From: Chitinophagales bacterium
Lineage (GTDB): Bacteria; Bacteroidota; Bacteroidia; Chitinophagales; UBA8649
Assembly (NCBI GenBank): GCA_016777395.1
Contig: JADHRO010000097.1
Coordinates: 1 to 7,626 of the forward strand
Length of the DNA: 7,626 bases
Direction of reading: 5' to 3'
In this document: positions 5,202 through 7,626 of the stretch, piece after piece
How the letters are laid out: the number at the start of each line of letters is the position of its first letter
Position numbering within the stretch: the first letter of the stretch is position 1
Made by a program: the position numbers and the translations under genes
Notes under the pieces: model-generated
Told to the model about the DNA's origin: nothing
The model's input: the letters and a program-made list of their open reading frames with translations, nothing else
The model's database searches: none

Positions 5202-7626
5202 ATACGATGCTTTCTAGCCGAGCTAATTTTGAGGAAGTAAGTACCTTCAGATAAATTTATTGTAGGTAAACTGATGAGTCCCTTAGTAAAACTTTCATAC
5301 TGAGCGTTCCAAACCAATTGACCGATAGCATCAAAAATACTGAGCCCTAAATTCGTCGATGACCTCAAGGCTAGATATAAGTTTGTATTCGCGTTGCTTG
5401 GATTTGGATATAAGTTGACTTCACTAATAACATCTATATCATTCAGACCTACAAAACCTATGCTCGCCGTATCGAATGCTAAACAACCAACTCCATCTGA
5501 AATGGTTAGGAGGTATTGACCGCCTGACAGGTTATCTATAAAGTCTCCTGAGAGCGCACCATTATTCCAAGAGTAGGTATACGGGGCTGTTCCACCGCTT
5601 GCAACTGCTGTTATACTGCTATTTCCTTGAGTAGCTGAATTATCAATTACCGTTAGATTACTATTCACGCTATAATTGCTTTCTATAGTGAAACTTGCAT
5701 TACTTGAGCAAGAGCTTGTGGCATCGGTTATGGTTACTGAATAATTGCCAGCTGCCAATCCTGTGATTAGTTCAGCAGATGATCCATTGTTCCATTGAAT
5801 ATTATAATTACCACTACCTGCGCTTAGGTTCAAATCGATAGAGCCGTTAGATACTTCGTTGCAACTAGTATTGCTTACTGTTGCATTCTCTTGAGGTAAA
5901 GCATTTACGACGATATAAGATGTTTTTGTTTCTGTATTTGATCCGCTCGGTCCATTGACGGTGTAACTCACGTTGTATACACCTGGAGTATTATAGGCTA
6001 CTGTAGGAGAAGCAGCTGAAGAGGTATTTGGGCTTCCTCCTTGGAAAGACCAAGATCGAGAATTAACGACTCCCACACTGTTATCTGAAAAACTAATACT
6101 TTCACCTACACAAATTGAAGTAGATGAAGCATTGAAGTCAGCAACTAGAGATGAGGCAACTCCGGTGATGTTGATGTTGTCCAAATATAGGTTATTTCCG
6201 ATGGTACCACTGTTGAATCCTTCAAATTTAACTAAGACTTCATTGCCCGAAAAAGCGGTTAAATCTAAACTGAAGCAATCTGAACCGATTGTACCCATGC
6301 ACCATTCACTCGAATTGGAGGGTACAAAGCCATTTTCATTTGTTGTTGCGGTAGCAAAAGATCCCGTTGAATTTTCTCCCGTTCCAAATATTCTTTGCCA
6401 GCTTCCCCCACAATCAGTGGAAACGTAAACAATGAGTGAATCTGTTGTCGTTTGATCAAATCTTCTGTAAGCATGCTCAAAAGTCATGTTAATTGAGGTG
6501 TACCCATTAAAATTCAATTTAGGACTAATGAGACCATCTCTTTGAGATGATTGCGCATAATTAAAGAAATCCATTTTCGCTCCTATGCTTCCGGGACTTG
6601 TTCCTACTACGTTAACCATTTCCCAGGTCTCTGCATTGTCAGGGTTACTCAAAGACCAGGTTCCACTGCTTATTGAGTTTGAACTAAAACTTTCTGTAAA
6701 CGGCAGAGTCTGGCTATTGGATAGTACAGTAAAGTTTGCTTGACTTTGGTCGTTAGAGGCATTCTGATCTGCATTGCCATTAGGATTAGATGTGTTGGCT
6801 GTTAGCGTAATAAATCCCGCATTAGCGCTTATGTTGGGAAGTGTAACAATCTCGGTTTGACCGATAGTTAAATTTCCATTCCAATTGAAACTTTGGTTAG
6901 GTCCACCTGTATTATAGATTATTGTAGCTGAGACAAGGGGATTGTTTCCAAAATTCCTTATTCTGACTTCTGGCGCAAAAGTACCGCTGCAAATCCTGCT
7001 TTGAGGAAAAATGATTTCACTTATTCCTGCATCATCATTAATATTGGGATTGATGATACAAAAATCATGACTGGTACTGTTACCAAAATCCCCATTGGCT
7101 GCCGTCATTTGAAAAAGATTCGCTCCATTTTCATCCGTCATGAAGTAGTCGCCGTCTACATTACAGTTCCATTGTGAACCATACATGCCGTCACCATATG
7201 AGTCGTATATATTAAAGGTATAGCAACCAATAGGCAGGCAATACGAACTCGTAATTGTTTCACCGCCTGTTATGTCTGTGTAAGGCCCACCACTTACTAC
7301 GGTGTTATTTTGATCATCTAGAATTTCCCAAGTAATTTCAGAGCCGTAACAATCTGTGGTAATACTTAAACTTGCTACTTGACCAGTAGGATCTAAGGTG
7401 AATGCTTTACTTTGACTATCATTTGAGGGCAGTTGATCACCGGCTAAATTGGCAGTGGCTGTAAAGGTGAAGCTTCCACTTCCTGCAGTGCTTTGTACCG
7501 GCAAACTTACTTGCGCACTTTGCCCAGAAGCTAAGCTACCCGTCCAGTTAAAATTGTTATTAACGGTACCCCATGTATAGTTGATGGTAAGATTGGTAAT
7601 CGTATTACTTCCATAGTTTCTTAGCG
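5177..7626 (-). CDS. Large multidomain secreted protein with T9SS type A sorting domain (5' end outside window)
   Basis: The last 815 residues of a larger protein; the frame stays open to the right edge. Residues are counted from the first full visible codon. Order: CARDB-like beta domain (about 1-77, with LRNYGSNTITNLTINY); a Cys-rich module with GCYTFNIYDSYGDGMYG (133-149) and Cys 92, 129, 134, 154 and 189; a second CARDB-like domain (200-302, VRIRNFGNNPLVSATIIY); a jelly-roll 'choice-of-anchor' or MAM-like domain (307-488, starting LPFTESF, ending NLYLDNINITG); a PKD domain (493-574); two SprB-like repeats (576-648 and 655-723); and a T9SS C-terminal domain (728-815) with VNLYPNPS, IFDAIGQLV and EGTYFLKIS. 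Family knowledge says such proteins cross the outer membrane by T9SS, where the C-terminal domain is removed or used for anchoring. Bacteroidota proteins with this tail are often proteases or adhesins, but the effector domain is not visible. The TTG at 7504 is an internal Leu codon, not a start. Confidence 0.93.
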   Translation of the reverse strand, partial: LRNYGSNTITNLTINYTWGTVNNNFNWTGSLASGQSAQVSLPVQSTAGSGSFTFTATANLAGDQLPSNDSQSKAFTLDPTGQVASLSITTDCYGSEITWEILDDQNNTVVSGGPYTDITGGETITSSYCLPIGCYTFNIYDSYGDGMYGSQWNCNVDGDYFMTDENGANLFQMTAANGDFGNSTSHDFCIINPNINDDAGISEIIFPQSRICSGTFAPEVRIRNFGNNPLVSATIIYNTGGPNQSFNWNGNLTIGQTEIVTLPNISANAGFITLTANTSNPNGNADQNASNDQSQANFTVLSNSQTLPFTESFSSNSISSGTWSLSNPDNAETWEMVNVVGTSPGSIGAKMDFFNYAQSSQRDGLISPKLNFNGYTSINMTFEHAYRRFDQTTTDSLIVYVSTDCGGSWQRIFGTGENSTGSFATATTNENGFVPSNSSEWCMGTIGSDCFSLDLTAFSGNEVLVKFEGFNSGTIGNNLYLDNINITGVASSLVADFNASSTSICVGESISFSDNSVGVVNSRSWSFQGGSPNTSSAASPTVAYNTPGVYNVSYTVNGPSGSNTETKTSYIVVNALPQENATVSNTSCNEVSNGSIDLNLSAGSGNYNIQWNNGSSAELITGLAAGNYSVTITDATSSCSSNASFTIESNYSVNSNLTVIDNSATQGNSSITAVASGGTAPYTYSWNNGALSGDFIDNLSGGQYLLTISDGVGCLAFDTASIGFVGLNDIDVISEVNLYPNPSNANTNLYLALRSSTNLGLSIFDAIGQLVWNAQYESFTKGLISLPTINLSEGTYFLKISSARKHRILPLILID

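Noticed and set aside
6132..6428. Plus-strand 98-codon open frame
   Set aside because: It lies wholly antisense to the jelly-roll domain of the T9SS gene, has no recognisable motif or promoter, and reads as a shadow of a real gene.
6265..6480. Minus-strand 71-codon open frame in another phase
   Set aside because: It overlaps the T9SS coding frame on the same strand and its translation has no domain features.
7502..7504. TTG as the start of a 775-residue protein
   Set aside because: The same frame continues upstream without a stop to the edge and encodes 40 more residues of a CARDB-like domain whose second copy lies later in the protein. The TTG is an internal Leu codon.
1..7626. Defence island, toxin-antitoxin, prophage or secretion-system locus
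   Set aside because: No gene shows nuclease, helicase, recombinase, phage structural or secretion-machinery motifs. The only secretion link is the T9SS sorting domain on a substrate.

Overview
The window looks like chromosomal DNA from a member of the Bacteroidota. The signs are an AT-rich composition, start codons preceded by A-rich leaders with no clear Shine-Dalgarno sequence, upstream boxes matching the Bacteroidota TAnnTTTG promoter element, a large secreted protein ending in a type IX secretion (T9SS) sorting domain, and DUF349 and DUF4197 proteins of the kind common in this phylum. I cannot fix the family or genus from the sequence alone.

Layout from left to right. On the minus strand lie phenylalanine 4-hydroxylase (2-769) and, upstream of it in the same direction, cinA (818-2071). 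An 88-bp divergent intergenic region separates cinA from a plus-strand DUF4197 putative lipoprotein (2160-2897). That gene ends in a convincing rho-independent terminator (about 2927-2952). It is followed by a plus-strand 588-residue DUF349 repeat protein (2984-4750). The DUF349 stop codon directly abuts the stop codon of a convergent minus-strand gene for a small cysteine-containing lipoprotein (4751-5152). Upstream of that, also on the minus strand, is the 3' portion of a very large multidomain T9SS-exported protein (5177 to the right edge). Its reading frame stays open through the edge, so its start is outside the window. No gap between genes exceeds 90 bases, and I see no RNA genes, insertion sequences or CRISPR arrays.

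Functionally this is mostly ordinary genome. PAH (phenylalanine to tyrosine) and CinA (a nicotinamide-nucleotide amidase family protein) are metabolic or housekeeping enzymes. The DUF4197 and DUF349 proteins are conserved but uncharacterised. The T9SS protein is a surface or secreted modular protein: CARDB-like, a Cys-rich DSYGDG module, CARDB-like, jelly roll, PKD, two SprB-like repeats, then the C-terminal sorting domain. Its N-terminal effector domain is not visible. The small lipoprotein has its own good promoter match inside the end of the T9SS gene. I do not see a clear novel multi-gene system. The points most worth a second look are the small four-cysteine lipoprotein beside the T9SS substrate, the possibly leaderless start of the DUF349 gene, and the zero-gap convergent gene ends.
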